This document shows positions 52,722 to 61,316 of a DNA stretch of 64,000 nucleotides, piece after piece. The stretch is taken from assembly GCA_052246725.1 (NCBI GenBank), contig JBQQCL010000001.1, one strand, 5' to 3'. The DNA is from Pseudalkalibacillus sp052246725. GTDB lineage: Bacteria > Bacillota > Bacilli > Bacillales > Fictibacillaceae. Below the pieces are notes generated by a model. It made no database searches. It was not told the origin of the DNA and saw only the letters and a list, made by a program, of their open reading frames with translations. Position 1 is the stretch's first letter. Each line of letters opens with the position of its first letter. The translations under genes and the position numbers were made by a program.

Positions 52722-52733
52722 GGAGGGACAAGC

Positions 52734-53675
52734 ATGCTTAGCAGAGTTTCGAATTCACTATACTGGATGTCACGCAATATCGAGCGCGCGGAAAATACCG
52801 CCCGCCTCATTTCTGTACGCCTGATCGGCAGCATCGAGCATAAAGAAAACCACTGGGATGAGCTGATATCAATTGTCGGTGCCAACGAGGATTTTGAGAA
52901 GCGCTACGATCTGTATGATGCTCGGTCCGTCATGGATTACATGTCGTTCTCGACCGACAATCCGAACTCGATCTTGAATTGTGTAAAATTGGCGCGGGAG
53001 GATGCGCGTGCGATCCGCGAAATCATCCCACAGGAATTATGGGAAATGATGAATTCCTTCTATTGGGAAGTCAAACAATACAAGTATGAAAACTGGACGG
53101 TCGATACGATTGATGATTTTTATCAAATGATCATTCGCCAGTCTGCCCTTTTCCAGGGGATGGTTGAAGCGACATTATCGTTTGATGAGGCCTATTTGTT
53201 CATCAAGATGGCGAAATTCATTGAACGTGCCGAAAAAACGTCCCGCATCCTCAATATCTACTATTACCGTTCTGAGGATCCAGAACACAATGATCCATCA
53301 CTTTACCGCCATTGGTTCGCGGTTCTGCAATCTGTCAGCGGGCACGAGGCTTATTTGAAAAAGCACCATCCGTTCATCACCGGTGAGCGTGTCATCGAGT
53401 TTCTGTTGTTTGATGAGGCTTTTCCACGTTCGATCAATTACTGTTTGGAGCAGGTCTACAATGTGTTCCAGGAGCTTGAGAATGGTAAAATCGAGCATTA
53501 TTCGGAGGATCTGCATCAATTGATCGCCCAGATGCGCCAGGATTTTAAAACGATGTCTGTTATTGACGTCATTACAGAGGATATCCATCAATTTTTACAA
53601 AAGTTCCAGTCCGATTGCTTTCAACTCGGCCGTTTGATCAATAAAACCTACTATCTTGGAGAAGTCGGCGTATGA
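52734..53675 (+). CDS. Alpha-E domain protein (DUF403)
   Basis: This 313-residue all-helical protein has the alpha-E opening MLSRVSNSLYWMSRNIERAENTARL and a repeat of it at FIERAEKTSRILNIYYY, with RSINYCLEQV near the C-terminus. The two R-x-E-N/K-T-x-R motifs suggest paired acidic/basic active-site helices. The family is always linked to the permuted ATP-grasp protein and is thought to act with it. AAGGAGGG lies before the ATG. It overlaps the transglutaminase gene by four bases. Confidence 0.88.
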   Translation: MLSRVSNSLYWMSRNIERAENTARLISVRLIGSIEHKENHWDELISIVGANEDFEKRYDLYDARSVMDYMSFSTDNPNSILNCVKLAREDARAIREIIPQELWEMMNSFYWEVKQYKYENWTVDTIDDFYQMIIRQSALFQGMVEATLSFDEAYLFIKMAKFIERAEKTSRILNIYYYRSEDPEHNDPSLYRHWFAVLQSVSGHEAYLKKHHPFITGERVIEFLLFDEAFPRSINYCLEQVYNVFQELENGKIEHYSEDLHQLIAQMRQDFKTMSVIDVITEDIHQFLQKFQSDCFQLGRLINKTYYLGEVGV

Positions 53676-54538
53676 AATACAGGGTCACCCAGCATACACA
53701 TTACACATACGAGCTACCAGTGAGCCAGAGCATCAATCAATTCCGGCTGAAGCCGATTGATGACGTGAAACAGGAATGCATTTCTTTTAAAAAAGAAATC
53801 ACACCGAACGTTCCGTCGTATGTCCATTACGATTATTGGGGCAACCACGTGGAGACGTTCTATGCCTGGGAGGACCATGATGAGCTTTTGCTCGTGACTA
53901 CATCTGAAGTAATGATCGACCCTTACGCTTTCAAGGAAGCCTATTCGTTCAGTTCTCAGATGAGGGACGCACTCTTTTCACATTCGTTCAAGGAACAGTA
54001 TGCCGAATTTTTGATGAAAACGGAGTACACGACGCTTCCTGATGAGATATGTAAGGAAATTACCGATCCGTTATGGCAGCAATCCGATGATCCTTTTGAA
54101 TTCGTAAAACTGGTGAACAAGTATATTTACGATACCTTCACCTACACGCCTGGATCCACGACAGTGACCACGACCGCTTCGGAAGCACTGGAAAATAAGG
54201 TCGGAGTCTGCCAGGATTACACCCATTTGATGCTGGCGTTATGTCGGTCACGCGGAATCCCCGCCCGATATGTGAGCGGTTATCTGTATATCGGTGAAAA
54301 TTCAGCTATGCGCGGAGATGCTGCGACGCATGCCTGGGTCGAAATAAAGCTTCCGACAGCCGGATGGATCGGTTTTGACCCGACGAATAACGTCCTTGTA
54401 AAAGATCAGCATATTCGTATCGCAGTCGGACGTGATTATGGAGACATTGTCCCATTGAAGGGTGTTTATCACGGAGGCGTCCAGAAGCTTGATGTGAAGG
54501 TCAGTGTTTATGCGTTAGAGGAAAATGTAACAGCTTGA
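53672..54538 (+). CDS. Transglutaminase-like cysteine protease/ligase
   Basis: This 288-residue protein has the bacterial transglutaminase N-terminal beta domain (YRVTQHTHYTYELPVSQSIN) and the transglutaminase core with triad C180 (GVCQDYTHLML), H220 (ATHAWVEIK) and D236 (GFDPTNN). It has no signal peptide. In this operon type it is expected to cleave or form amide bonds on the product of the ATP-grasp enzyme. Its ATG overlaps the alpha-E stop, and a terminator follows. Confidence 0.9.
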   Translation: MKYRVTQHTHYTYELPVSQSINQFRLKPIDDVKQECISFKKEITPNVPSYVHYDYWGNHVETFYAWEDHDELLLVTTSEVMIDPYAFKEAYSFSSQMRDALFSHSFKEQYAEFLMKTEYTTLPDEICKEITDPLWQQSDDPFEFVKLVNKYIYDTFTYTPGSTTVTTTASEALENKVGVCQDYTHLMLALCRSRGIPARYVSGYLYIGENSAMRGDAATHAWVEIKLPTAGWIGFDPTNNVLVKDQHIRIAVGRDYGDIVPLKGVYHGGVQKLDVKVSVYALEENVTA

Positions 54539-54558
54539 TTCTTAAGGATTATGAAAAC

Positions 54559-54589
54559 AGCGGAAGGCTTGGCGGCCCTCCGCTTTTTG
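54559..54589 (+). terminator. Terminator of the ATP-grasp operon
   Basis: AGCGGA (54559–54564) pairs with TCCGCT (54579–54584), with an inner GGC/GCC, then TTTTTG. Confidence 0.82.
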
Positions 54590-54602
54590 TGTTGGTTTTT
54601 AA

Positions 54603-55535
54603 TTATTGCGTTTTTTTCATGAATTCGAGGATCTCAAGGTCGATGTAGCCTCGCTTCTGTTCGCGTTCTTCAAAATTCTCCTGATGGATGAGTACGCGCA
54701 AGGCGTCCAAGACGGCATCCTCTGAATGTTCGTCGCTTCTTTCAAGATAGCCAAGGCGCTCAAGCTCAAATGCGAGCTGTCGGAAAACATCTCCCTTAAC
54801 CTCGAGGATGTTCTCTTCTTTCGAGCGTGAAAAATAAAGCTGATGCAGATCATGGATGCGGATCAATTCTTTGATCGGTTCCTTGTGATCGTCGACACGA
54901 AGATCGATGGCACGGTCATTGTAGCCGCCGTAACCGCCTTTATCTTTGACGATTAAGAGGGCTGCCGACTGCTTACCACGGCTATCCCCACCGGCATGCT
55001 GGCCAGCGTTGAGGGCAGTGAGAAGGCGATGCGCTAAGGTGCCTGTGGTGTTCTCGAACGCCTCTCCCATCTGATCGACGGTTTCCTGATTGACGAGAAT
55101 ATTCCCTTGCGCAGCATAATGCTTACCTGTACGGCCGCCTGCCCAATCATAGCAATCCTCACCCGTAAAAGTCGCGGGATTCCCCTTCGCATCAACGACT
55201 CCGACCTGGCGAAGCTCCCGCTGCTCATCTTTTTCCGTCAATAATCGGATCGTTTCTTCAGCAGACTTGCCCGACGCCATATGCTCGAGACCTTTCGGAC
55301 CGTAAGACGTGTTGGCAAATGACTGTGTTGCTACCGCACCGACACCCGCTTTCGCCCATGGCACAACAGATCCCACACCGATGAACTTCGACTGAACCGC
55401 GATACCTAGCTCTTCTGTTTCTGGATCAAAACCGACAATAGAAAACGTAGCTACCAAATCATTCGGAATCTTCCCTGTATACAAGAACGAACACTCTCCC
55501 TTCACAACCTCTAACCAGTAATTCTCGATGTCCAC
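54603..55535 (-). CDS. DUF1028 protein (predicted Ntn-hydrolase-like fold)
   Basis: This 310-residue protein has the DUF1028 core near its N-terminus: VATFSIVGFDPETEELGIAV, KFIGVGSVVPWAKAGVGAVA, GNILVNQETVDQMGEAF and SAALLIVKDKGGYGGYND with DLRVDDH. A C-terminal helical extension of about 100 residues follows. DUF1028 is considered related to Ntn hydrolases, but no activity is established. GTG 55535 is chosen because AAAAGGGG lies 6 nt upstream. Core conservation begins only at residue 24, so a later start is possible. Upstream in-frame codons come from array 10 and are rejected. It converges on the ATP-grasp operon. Confidence 0.75.
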   Translation of the reverse strand: MDIENYWLEVVKGECSFLYTGKIPNDLVATFSIVGFDPETEELGIAVQSKFIGVGSVVPWAKAGVGAVATQSFANTSYGPKGLEHMASGKSAEETIRLLTEKDEQRELRQVGVVDAKGNPATFTGEDCYDWAGGRTGKHYAAQGNILVNQETVDQMGEAFENTTGTLAHRLLTALNAGQHAGGDSRGKQSAALLIVKDKGGYGGYNDRAIDLRVDDHKEPIKELIRIHDLHQLYFSRSKEENILEVKGDVFRQLAFELERLGYLERSDEHSEDAVLDALRVLIHQENFEEREQKRGYIDLEILEFMKKTQ

Positions 55536-55584
55536 CCCATTCCCCTTTTCACCCGAGAAAAAACGTGGACCTCCACCTTCGGCT

Positions 55585-55852
55585 GTACCAGGCACCGATT
55601 ACGAAGCCTTGCCGCAGAAGGCATTCTGATCGGTGCCAGGTACACTTTCAAACCCCTTGCTGCGCTTGGGTTCCTGTTCGGTGCCTGGTACACTTTCAAA
55701 TCCCTTGCTGCGCTTGGATTCCTGTTCGGTGCCTGGTACATTTTTAAACCCCTTGCTGCGCTTGGGTTCCTGTTTGGTGCCTGGTACACTTTCGGAACCC
55801 TTCTCTCCCAACGCTTCTCTGGAGGTGCCTGGCACCGAGGTATGTGGCACCG
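55585..55852. repeat. GTGCCWGGCAC palindrome array 10 (homogenised)
   Basis: Six palindromes lie at 48-bp spacing, mostly as GGTGCCTGGTACA. Three spacers are near-identical: CTTTCAAATCCCTTGCTGCG and CTTGGATTCCTGTTC. The right end shows an extra partial copy (TATGTGGCACCGAG). It lies between DUF1028 and the spoIIQ terminator. Confidence 0.9.
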
Positions 55853-55861
55853 AGGGAACAA

Positions 55862-55892
55862 GAAAAAAAGCTCTGGAGTTTCTCCAGAGCTT
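55862..55892 (-). terminator. Terminator of spoIIQ
   Basis: A perfect 11-bp stem (AAGCTCTGGAG 55868–55878 / CTCCAGAGCTT 55882–55892) with a 3-nt loop is followed by TTTTTTCTTG on the minus strand. Confidence 0.88.
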
Positions 55893-55927
55893 GTCTAGTG
55901 TTTATTTGTTTTGACGCTTTAGTGGTT

Positions 55928-56764
55928 TTAAGCGCCTGATTGATCTTCATCCTCGACAGAGTTTTCCTGTGGTTGAGCGTCGTCATTTTGGGTTTCGCTT
56001 GACGGGTTTGCATTCTCTTCATCAGAGTCTACATCAGCTTCTTCTTTTGCGTCCGCATCTGTTTCTTCATCAGTAAGAGTTTCGTTGACTTCTTGCTTTT
56101 GAGCAGGAATGTCAGTGACTGTTTTACTGAAGTACTCTTCTGGGTTGACTGCTACGCCATCCTTACGTACTTCAAAGTGTGCGTGTACTTGTGCTTCTTT
56201 GTCAAGAAGGCTCATACCTGCTGTCCCTAGGACATCACCTTGCTTCACAGTGTCACCTTTTTCAACTTGTAAGTTTTCAAGGCTAGAGTAGTGAGTCGTT
56301 ACACCGTTATCGTGTTCGATGTGGACGAAGTATCCTACTAGCGGATCCTGACCAGCATCTACAACTTTACCACTCAAGCTTGCCATTACATCAAAAGGTT
56401 CACCGCTCTCAGTCGCATAGTTGATTCCTTTATTCTGGAAGTAGGTATTATTATAGAATACGAGAGCTGCTTCTTGTTCTGCTTCAGATGCTTTACTATC
56501 ATAGAACTTTCTTTGAACTGTGACGCCATCTGAAACTGGTGACTTAAGTACTTCTGAGTCTGACATTACTGGTACTGAATCTTGATCTTCAAAACCGATT
56601 GGATCTGCTTCATCATTTAGATTATCTCCAATACTATTTTGATACCAAAGAACAGATGCCAAAATCACTGCTGCAAACCCAAGATATACTGCCGGATAAA
56701 CCCAACGCTTCTTTTTGTACCACTTTGCCTTAAGAGGATTTTTTTGTTTTTCTTCTTCTCTCAT
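55928..56764 (-). CDS. spoIIQ: Forespore engulfment protein SpoIIQ (LytM/M23 fold)
   Basis: This 278-residue protein has a basic N-terminus, one membrane helix (WVYPAVYLGFAAVILASVLW) and an extracellular LytM domain (about 105–215) with GVTTHYSSLENL and VHAHFEVRKDGVAVNPEEYF. The C-terminal tail is very acidic. In the forespore it forms the channel with mother-cell SpoIIIAH. The first two zinc ligands of active LytM enzymes, His and Asp in HxGxD, are replaced (NKGINYA), so the domain should be non-catalytic, as in B. subtilis. Its place next to spoIID is conserved. Confidence 0.9.
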   Translation of the reverse strand: MREEEKQKNPLKAKWYKKKRWVYPAVYLGFAAVILASVLWYQNSIGDNLNDEADPIGFEDQDSVPVMSDSEVLKSPVSDGVTVQRKFYDSKASEAEQEAALVFYNNTYFQNKGINYATESGEPFDVMASLSGKVVDAGQDPLVGYFVHIEHDNGVTTHYSSLENLQVEKGDTVKQGDVLGTAGMSLLDKEAQVHAHFEVRKDGVAVNPEEYFSKTVTDIPAQKQEVNETLTDEETDADAKEEADVDSDEENANPSSETQNDDAQPQENSVEDEDQSGA

Positions 56765-56928
56765 TTTGCATCACCTCAGCAACATTGTTGGCACATTTTT
56801 CAAAATATATACATTCCGATAAATTTTTTCTGAATATTATTTCGACAAACCGGGGAAAGTAACAAGTTGCTTTGGATGATCCGCACGCAAAACCACACAA
56901 AAATGCCACTGCCTCAAAAGACAGTAGC

Positions 56929-57085
56929 GGTGCCTGGTACACTTTCAAAGTCCTTGCAGTACAAGGGATTCAAAACGGTGCCAGGCACCATTTGAGACCC
57001 CAACAGCCCCAAGGGGTTCGCTTCGGTGCCTGGCACCGAATCAAACTCGTTGGGGCTGTAGGGTGAAATTGTCGTGCCTGGCACC
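56929..57085. repeat. GTGCCWGGCAC palindrome array 11 (canonical, shortened, inverted)
   Basis: Four palindromes are present. The reverse complement has the canonical CGACAATTTCACCC end, the GAACCCCTTGGGGCTGTTG second spacer and a TGAATCCCTTGTACTGC third spacer, but lacks the TTGACTTC unit. The array ends 16 bp from the spoIID stop codon. Confidence 0.9.
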
Positions 57086-57101
57086 GAAGCGAATAGATCG
57101 G

Positions 57102-58136
57102 TTAGTTCGATGCGGTGAGTTTGCTTGTGTAAGCCTGGGTGTCGGTGATTTCTACGCCGTTGTAGTAGTGTTTGACGATTTGGTTATAGTTGTTGCCATC
57201 TTGTGCCATTCCATTTGCGCCGTATTGGCTCATGCCGACTCCGTGGCCATATCCGCGTGTTTGAAAAATCACTTCATCGCCTTTTCTAAGAATCGAAAAA
57301 TCTGAGGATTTGAGATTCAATCCAACTCGGATGTCTTTTCCACTCATTTTCTTGCCGTTGATTTCAATCGTATCAATGTAATTTCCTTTGGTTCTACTCA
57401 ATACTTTCCCGACTTCTCCCTCTCCATCCGCCAATTTCACATTCAGCTTCGATTCGACGACATCGACAGGGAACGCTTGTTGATGGAAATACTTCGGTGA
57501 ATCTTTATCCCATGGACTTTCTACACTTCGCAAATACGGAAACGAACTCGACCAATAATCCTCAGAGTTTTGCGTAAAGCCATTACTAGTCGAAAAGAAT
57601 AATGCATCGATCGGCTTTCCATCATAGGTGATGATCTTTCCTTCCGTTTCTTTCACTGCTTGTGTAATCTTTTTAATTTTCCACTCGTAATCCTTGCCCC
57701 ATGCTTTCTGAAGTTCTTGATCATTTTTAAAGACCTGGTGGATGACCGCATCCGTCACGTCGGCACCCTCGGGCAGATTCATATCAGCTGGATTCAGAAG
57801 CATTTTTATAATATACGTTCTCGCTGTCAACGCCTGGGCCTTCAGTGCCTCGATTTCAAAATCTGCCGGCATCTCAGCCGCGACAACCCCTTTTACATAG
57901 TCTTCAAGGGGTAATGTTTCAATTTTTTTAGCAGATGTTTTATAAACAGAGACATCAACTTCTGAATTTAAAACAATCGGCGCTTCGGTTTCTGCCTTTT
58001 CCAACTTTCCAGGCGATGCATTTTGCTGAACATCATTTTTAAAAGGCATGACGATCAAACTCGGGAGTAAGAGTATGAATGTAAGTAGTCCAATTATGAA
58101 GAGATAAAATGGTGTTCCAAATCGGATTTGGTTCAT
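57102..58136 (-). CDS. spoIID: Stage II sporulation protein D (peptidoglycan lytic transglycosylase)
   Basis: This 344-residue membrane-anchored enzyme has helix FYLFIIGLLTFILLLPSLIV and the SpoIID body: LEDYVKGVVAAEMPADFEIEALKAQA with the catalytic Glu, TDAVIHQVF, FFSTSNGFTQNSEDYWSS and RGYGHGVGMSQYGANGMA with metal/active-site His. It works with SpoIIP and SpoIIM during engulfment, cutting denuded glycan strands. ATG 58136 has GGGGGG upstream and gives the usual length. A longer in-frame reading adds a non-conserved 30-residue stretch. Confidence 0.93.
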   Translation of the reverse strand: MNQIRFGTPFYLFIIGLLTFILLLPSLIVMPFKNDVQQNASPGKLEKAETEAPIVLNSEVDVSVYKTSAKKIETLPLEDYVKGVVAAEMPADFEIEALKAQALTARTYIIKMLLNPADMNLPEGADVTDAVIHQVFKNDQELQKAWGKDYEWKIKKITQAVKETEGKIITYDGKPIDALFFSTSNGFTQNSEDYWSSSFPYLRSVESPWDKDSPKYFHQQAFPVDVVESKLNVKLADGEGEVGKVLSRTKGNYIDTIEINGKKMSGKDIRVGLNLKSSDFSILRKGDEVIFQTRGYGHGVGMSQYGANGMAQDGNNYNQIVKHYYNGVEITDTQAYTSKLTASN

Positions 58137-58366
58137 TGGCAGCCCCCCATAAATTTCAACAGTTATAGTATAGCTTATGGGCTTGGACAACCTTTTAGAA
58201 CTGAAGAACGCGAACAGTTTCTTCATAAAACCCCCGAAGAAACGAGTGAGAAACCAAACAAAGTTTCCGCAAATTCACATGCCCAAGTTTCGAAGATCAT
58301 CGCTCAAGAATAAAAATAAATGCACGAAATCACTCCAGGGATCGTCATATGAACGACTTAAATTAC

Positions 58367-58555
58367 AATCTGTTCACTTCTTAGGTTAATCTGTTCACAT
58401 TTTTGAAGTAATATGTTCACTTTTCGAGTTAATCTAACCACTTTTACGGATAATCTGGTCACTCCTTGATCAATCTGTTCACTTTCAAGGTTATTCTGTT
58501 CACTTTGTAAATTATTTTGTTCACTCCTCCGATTGATTTGTTCATTCTTAAATTA
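58367..58555. repeat. Nine-copy 21-bp degenerate tandem repeat (AATCTGTTCACTTTT type)
   Basis: Units start at 58367, 58388, 58410, 58431, 58452, 58472, 58493, 58514 and 58535, so the period is 20–22 bp. The core TGTTCACTT is the most constant part, and the remaining 10–12 bp vary. Stops occur in the frames tested, so it is not coding. It fills much of the 520-bp gap between spoIID and murA. The gap's right part (58137–58360) should hold the sporulation promoter of spoIID. Confidence 0.85.
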
Positions 58556-58610
58556 GGCTCAAAACCTTGGCTACCTTCGCAGCAACAAGAGCAGAAAATC
58601 CAACAACCAA

Positions 58611-58640
58611 AAAAGCCGCCTCCCTGTAGAAGACGACTTT
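58611..58640 (-). terminator. Terminator of murA
   Basis: On the minus strand GTCGTCT pairs with AGGCGGC (with two G·U pairs), followed by TTTTTTGG. Confidence 0.7.
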
Positions 58641-58656
58641 CTTATAAGTAGATATA

Positions 58657-59970
58657 TTATGCCTTAGCTTTTAAGTTTTGTGTTGTATTTTCGTTTGTGA
58701 TCGATTCTGTTTCTTCTTTCACGCGTTCCACGTCTGCACCTAGTGCTGCTAATTTTCCGGAGAAATCAACGTATCCGCGATCTAAATGTTGTAGTTCTGT
58801 GACTCTTGTGTATCCGTCTGCAATAAGACCTGCAAGGATAAGCGCTGCTCCAGCACGTAGATCTGTCGCTGCTACTTCTGCACCTTGAAGCTTCGCTGGT
58901 CCATTGATCACTGCAGAACGACCTTCGATTTTAATATCACCATTCATACGACGGAATTCTTCCACATGCATGAAACGATTTTCAAAAACAGTTTCCGTAA
59001 TAACACTTGTTCCATTGGCGGCTAATAATAAAGACATCATTTGCGACTGAAGGTCAGTTGGAAATCCTGGATGAGGCATCGTTTTGATGTCAACCGGCTT
59101 CAACTTTTCAGGTCCAACGATACGAACGCCTTTTTCTGTTTCAGTAATAGAGACACCCATTTCCTGAAGTTTTGATACAAGTGGTGTCAAATGTTCATTT
59201 TGTGCGTTCTCGATTGTCACATCACCACCAGTAATTGCAGCAGCAACCATGAATGTTCCAGCTTCAATACGGTCTGCGATGACTTGATGTTCTGCACCAT
59301 GCATTTCTTCTACACCTTCGATACGAAGTGTGCCTGTACCTGCCCCATATACCTTAGCTCCCATTGCGTTCAGGTAATTCGCAAGACAAACGATTTCAGG
59401 TTCCTTCGCTACATTCTCGATGATGCTCGTGCCTTCTGCTAAGGCAGCTGCCATCATGATGTTTTCAGTTGCACCTACACTTGGGAAATCCAAATAGATT
59501 TTAGCCCCTTGCAAGCGTCCTTCCTTTTTCGCTTCGATAAAACCGTTCCCGATTTTAACTTCCGCTCCCATGGCTTCAAAGCCTTTTAAATGCTGGTCGA
59601 TCGGACGTGATCCGATTGCACAGCCTCCTGGTAAAGCAATTCGTGCGATCCCGACTCTTGCTAGTAATGGGCCCATCACCAGGAATGATGCTCTCATTTT
59701 ACGAACATATTCAAAAGGTGCTTCTGTCTTCAATGGGCGTGTAGCATCTACTTTTATTTGATTATTCGAGTATTCAGCGCCAATATTCAAATGGCGTAGT
59801 ACTTCGTTTATCGTATAAACATCGGCAAGTGCTGGCACTTCCGAAATAGTGCTTGTTCCTTTACTAGCTAAAATCGATGCTGCGATGACAGGCAGTACGG
59901 CATTCTTTGCCCCTTCTACTCTGACGGAGCCTTCTAACCGCCTACCACCACGGACGATGATTTTTTCCAA
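58657..59970 (-). CDS. murA: UDP-N-acetylglucosamine 1-carboxyvinyltransferase
   Basis: This 437-residue enolpyruvyl transferase performs the first committed step of peptidoglycan synthesis. It has EGAKNAVLPVIAASIL at the N-terminus, catalytic C117 in LPGGCAIGSRPID (fosfomycin target), GATENIMMAA and RMNGDIKIEGRSAVI. Its position before spoIID identifies it as the MurAA copy of Bacillus. The C-terminal tail (ITNENTTQNLKAKA) is polar and not conserved. A terminator follows. Confidence 0.95.
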   Translation of the reverse strand: MEKIIVRGGRRLEGSVRVEGAKNAVLPVIAASILASKGTSTISEVPALADVYTINEVLRHLNIGAEYSNNQIKVDATRPLKTEAPFEYVRKMRASFLVMGPLLARVGIARIALPGGCAIGSRPIDQHLKGFEAMGAEVKIGNGFIEAKKEGRLQGAKIYLDFPSVGATENIMMAAALAEGTSIIENVAKEPEIVCLANYLNAMGAKVYGAGTGTLRIEGVEEMHGAEHQVIADRIEAGTFMVAAAITGGDVTIENAQNEHLTPLVSKLQEMGVSITETEKGVRIVGPEKLKPVDIKTMPHPGFPTDLQSQMMSLLLAANGTSVITETVFENRFMHVEEFRRMNGDIKIEGRSAVINGPAKLQGAEVAATDLRAGAALILAGLIADGYTRVTELQHLDRGYVDFSGKLAALGADVERVKEETESITNENTTQNLKAKA

Positions 59971-60000
59971 GATAATTCCCCTCCGCGTCCAATTTATATA

Positions 60001-60750
60001 TTAATATTCAGTCGTAATTATCGGTGTTCCAATTGTTATGGTTGTCTTTCCGCCTATTCCACTGTTCCGGAGTCCAATTTGCAGGTTCATCCGTTTTCGA
60101 TCTGTTAGGATTGAAGGCTTCCATTCGTCAGTATATGCTGATAGGGACAGAAATGTCTCTTCGTTTAATGTCTCAATTATGGATGCGTCAAATGACTGAA
60201 CGAGTTGTTTCGCCAATTTTTGCAAAACAATACTCATTTTATCAGACTTTACGCCTTCAACACAAGTATATATTTTCGCATTCTCCCCTAGAAACAGCTG
60301 GACTTTGTACCTATACTCAGGTTTGAAAGCTTTCCAACTTTCAGGGTCCCAGGACTTCCCCTGAACATAATAAATAATGTACGCCATGTATTGATTTTTG
60401 TGGGGGTAAGCAAACACTGAAACTTTCTCTTCTATACCATATGGATTCGTATAATGCCCTGTTACGTTCCAATGTTCTTTCGTTTCGACAATCTTCTCCC
60501 ACCGGAAGTTTGGCGATTTTGCCTGCAGGCTTTCTACTAACGATACATACCCTGTAAAATCTGAAACAAAACCAAATTTATTTTTACCATAAAAAGACCA
60601 ACCTTCGATCGTTATGTCAGACTCCTCCATAACGCGGGTTATATCCATTAGTTCTTGATCAGACCATGTGGATTGTTTCGCCTCCGCACCTGAAAAACAT
60701 GCAAGCAAAATCGTCAACGACATTCCGAATAGTACAAATTTTTGTTTCAT
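60001..60750 (-). CDS. ywmB: YwmB-family secreted protein
   Basis: This 249-residue exported protein has a signal peptide (about 1–24, cleavage near AEA). It has the YwmB (TATA-box-binding-fold) layout with WSFYGKNKFGFVSDFTGYVS, SPNFRWEKIVETKEHWNVTG and a C-terminal NLQIGLRNSGIGGKTTITIGTPIITTEY, the typical closing motif. The function is unknown. It is found upstream of murAA–spoIID in Bacillus, as here. GAGGAG precedes the ATG. Confidence 0.88.
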   Translation of the reverse strand: MKQKFVLFGMSLTILLACFSGAEAKQSTWSDQELMDITRVMEESDITIEGWSFYGKNKFGFVSDFTGYVSLVESLQAKSPNFRWEKIVETKEHWNVTGHYTNPYGIEEKVSVFAYPHKNQYMAYIIYYVQGKSWDPESWKAFKPEYRYKVQLFLGENAKIYTCVEGVKSDKMSIVLQKLAKQLVQSFDASIIETLNEETFLSLSAYTDEWKPSILTDRKRMNLQIGLRNSGIGGKTTITIGTPIITTEY

Positions 60751-60906
60751 GAATCCCCACTCCTCTCCTCATTACAATTGTTGCCATGAGAGAGAGGTTC
60801 ATACATGGAAGATGTAGTCAAGATACGACAAAGCCTAACCTCATCCATCGACATTCTTCATTATGTATTGGTCTCTAACATTTCCCGTCTTTTCATTCGT
60901 TATTTT

Positions 60907-61137
60907 TTAGAACAGATATTTCAACTGTGTCGACCAGGACAGATAATTCATGAAAAACGATGTTAATAGTGACGCAAGCGCGATTGTCAGTAAAATCATC
61001 AACAACTGTGCTTGAAAGACACGTCCACTTTTAATGAACCTTTCAAAATTGAGTGCTTGTAACGCCCACCAGGATACAGCGAGAAAAACGATACTCACGA
61101 TTATATTCAACAAAGCCTGTGTTCCAAATGGGTGCAT
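60907..61137 (-). CDS. DUF1146-family small membrane protein (YwzB type)
   Basis: This 76-residue protein has two helices (about 9–27 and 42–62). The DUF1146 pattern WWALQALNFERFIKSGRVFQAQLLMILL lies between them. The family sits between ATP-synthase/complex I genes and ywmB in Bacillaceae and has no known role. GGAGG lies 11 nt before the ATG. Confidence 0.85.
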   Translation of the reverse strand: MHPFGTQALLNIIVSIVFLAVSWWALQALNFERFIKSGRVFQAQLLMILLTIALASLLTSFFMNYLSWSTQLKYLF

Positions 61138-61316
61138 AAGACGTTAAACCTCCAATAATTTGCATACCTATATTTTTCGACAAGTTTTTCATTTTTCCTT
61201 CGGTTATCTTCATTAATTTACAAAATAAACCTTTAGACCTAATTATCCGCCTATTTCCCGCGCAATATTCGACAATTCCCTGCCACATATCCAAGCACAC
61301 AGCAAATCGTCACCCG

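Noticed and set aside
55536..55595. N-terminal extension of the DUF1028 gene to 55595
   Set aside because: The first codons come from the end of array 10 (MPGT). A binding site just before 55535 marks a better start.
6726..57085. Many open reading frames across the GTGCC arrays encoding VPGT-rich peptides (for example at 50642–50896, 55633–55914, 43974–44213)
   Set aside because: The frames are open only because the 48-bp period is divisible by three and lacks stops. They occur on both strands, have no consistent ribosome binding sites, and vary with array orientation. Short VPGT stretches at the ends of real genes are read-through into arrays.
58137..58226. N-terminal extension of SpoIID to 58226
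   Set aside because: The extra 30 residues are not SpoIID-like, whereas ATG 58136 follows GGGGGG and gives the usual family length.
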